Of a DNA stretch of 7,090 nucleotides, positions 6,285 to 7,090 are shown piece by piece. Under the pieces are notes generated by a model. It had not been told where the DNA came from. It worked only from the letters and a program-made list of their open reading frames with translations, and did not search any database. A program made the translations under genes and the position numbers. The DNA is from Pseudomonadota bacterium. GTDB taxonomy: Bacteria; SAR324; XYD2-FULL-50-16; JAHJRI01. How positions within the stretch are numbered: the first letter of the stretch is position 1; every line of letters begins with the position of its first letter. The stretch covers positions 1-7,090 of the forward strand of contig JAKSDL010000906.1 of NCBI GenBank assembly GCA_022360105.1. The letters are read 5' to 3'.

Positions 6285-6403
6285 CCACAGAGACACAGAG
6301 CACACAGAGTTGTTTAATGAGTATTCGAGTTAATAAAGATGAGTGATCACTAATTCCTTGTTGTTCATTCACGTTTTTCTCTGTGCCCTCTTTGTCTCTG
6401 TGG
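6285..6403. repeat. Paired CACAGAG inverted repeat between capsid and decoration genes
   Basis: The left arm (6285-6309) and right arm (6379-6403) are 25 bases each. They match as inverted copies at 22 of 25 positions. Each arm is three CACAGAG-type heptamers at 8- and 9-bp steps. The loop (69 bases) contains a perfect 10-bp palindrome, AGTGATCACT, at 6342-6351. In the transcript the arms would pair into a long hairpin between two head genes, which could lower expression of, or stabilise, one of the messages. The right arm ends 37 bases before the ATG at 6441. Confidence 0.88.
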
Positions 6404-6440
6404 TCATAAAATTACTAATAATCAATTGTTAATTGCGAAT

Positions 6441-6806
6441 ATGATACCTCAACTTACTGAAAATCCCGGGAAAACAATAACGATCACTGCCAGGGAGGTG
6501 CTTCAACCCTACCGTTTTGTGGGATTCTCGGGGCATGTTTGCGGGGCCGGAGAAAAATCGTTGGGTGTAGCTGCATCGTACTCAAGCCCATTTAATGAAA
6601 ATATGGATGCGGCAGTGGTCACTGATGGTATCGTGATTGTGGAGGTGTCTGAAGAAGTCAGCCCGACAGATGTTGCCAAAGGCATAGCGATTACTTCCGA
6701 TATCAATGGCCGTGGCATAAAAGCCAAGGTAGGGGATGCCGTTAATGGCTATGCAATCAGCCCATCGAGCGGACCGGGTGATCATATTCGAGTGAAACTA
6801 ATTTGA
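6441..6806 (+). CDS. Head decoration protein, DUF2190-like
   Basis: The 121-aa protein runs from ATG 6441 to TGA 6804-6806. An in-frame TTG at 6426 would add five residues (MLIAN) but is less likely. Residues 9-15 (PGKTITI) open the family's characteristic start. Then come RFVGFSGHVCGAGEKSLGVA (25-44), the conserved 'Rfv.f.G.....a..alGVa' stretch, followed by AAVVTDGIVIVEVS (57-70), GIAITSDINGRGIKAKVGDA (81-100), NGYAISPSSGPGD (102-114) and a final IRVKLI. This all-beta layout fits DUF2190 or small head-decoration proteins that cap the shell, and the position after the capsid gene supports it. No Shine-Dalgarno is visible; the inverted repeat precedes it. Confidence 0.82.
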   Translation: MIPQLTENPGKTITITAREVLQPYRFVGFSGHVCGAGEKSLGVAASYSSPFNENMDAAVVTDGIVIVEVSEEVSPTDVAKGIAITSDINGRGIKAKVGDAVNGYAISPSSGPGDHIRVKLI

Positions 6807-7077
6807 TCCTTGTTTGCGGGCGGCCATAGTTTTGGATTGGATTCCCGCATATTATCGGGATTCACGATTCATTTTGTTACCGGTTATTGGCTATCCGTTA
6901 TCAGATTGTAAGAGACCAAGCTAATTAAGAGCGAATTTTAAAGATTTGCCAGAGCCAATGCCATGCATACAGGGTGGTGGTTTTGATTTGGGAAATCGAA
7001 TATTGCTTTCATCACATGTTTTTCCCTGTGGCCCGTGTGTCTTTGCGGTGAATAGTTACCTTTTTTTGATTAATCAT
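6807..7077. other. Non-coding junction after the decoration gene
   Basis: About 270 bases hold no convincing gene. A weak hairpin, TCCCG (6843-6847) with CGGGA (6856-6860) and an 8-base loop, lacks a following T-run, so it is a doubtful terminator. TTACCGGTTATTGGCTATCC at 6877-6896, followed by GTTATCAG, has a worn 6-7 bp periodic look. Confidence 0.5.
7024..7048 (-). repeat. Degenerate solo right arm of the CACAGAG family
   Basis: The 25 bases line up, without gaps, with the right-arm pattern CTCTGTG-N2-CTCTGTG-N-CTCTGTG-G, as CCCTGTG, CCGTGTG and CTTTGCG. That is five heptamer mismatches in all, with the exact spacing preserved. It is preceded by GTTTTT as in the 6379 arm. I found no left arm within the 210 bases upstream. 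It lies 29 bases before the possible start at 7078. Confidence 0.7.
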
Positions 7078-7090
7078 ATGGAAAAGACAA
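7078..7090 (+). CDS. Possible start of the next head-arm gene (partial)
   Basis: ATG at 7078 begins MEKT and runs off the right edge. It is tentatively called because it follows a repeat arm at a spacing like that of the decoration gene. There is no Shine-Dalgarno, and four codons give no information about function. Confidence 0.25.

Noticed and set aside
6843..6860. Rho-independent terminator after the decoration gene
   Set aside because: The stem is only five pairs, interrupted beyond that, with no T-run following.

Overview
The window is part of a tailed-phage-like structural gene cluster (prophage, domesticated prophage or gene-transfer-agent-like element) in a bacterial genome. It falls into two divergent arms. 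The left arm, on the minus strand from about 2910 down to the left edge, encodes tail and baseplate-type proteins: a small LysM-like gp53-type protein (2608-2910), a 190-aa protein I do not recognise (1915-2487), a 223-aa protein resembling tail terminator or sheath-stabiliser proteins (1244-1915, overlapping the previous gene at TGATG), and a tail hub protein of the gpD/gp27/VgrG type (start at 959, running off the left edge). The right arm, on the plus strand from 3903, encodes head proteins: a 459-aa scaffold-like protein, an HK97-fold-type major capsid protein with a good Shine-Dalgarno, a DUF2190-like head decoration protein, and perhaps the first codons of another gene at 7078. Scaffold, capsid and decoration would build the head. 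The hub, gp53-like and terminator-like proteins suggest a contractile (myovirus-type) tail.

The two arms are separated by about 990 bp of AT-rich sequence (2911-3902). It holds no confident gene, but it has a good sigma70-type promoter candidate on the plus strand and three short coding-like stretches that may be gene debris or small genes.

The most unusual feature is a family of short interspersed repeats built on the heptamer CACAGAG. The full arm is three heptamers at 8- and 9-bp steps. Arms occur at 968, 1085, 1221, 2501, 6285, 6379 and 7024, so they occupy nearly every non-overlapping gene junction. Several are paired as inverted arms that would form hairpins, and one element is tandemly duplicated. 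Next to four start codons the strand reading into the gene always carries the CTCTGTG...CTGTGG form. Such intergenic repeats are not typical of compact phage genomes. They are known from the chromosomes of many environmental bacteria, so they argue that this cluster has lived in a host chromosome for some time.

The host cannot be named from this sequence. Base composition is moderate, with AT-rich intergenic DNA. Most starts lack a clear Shine-Dalgarno (only the capsid gene and perhaps the 1915 gene have one), which fits Bacteroidota-like or related environmental lineages, but this is inference.
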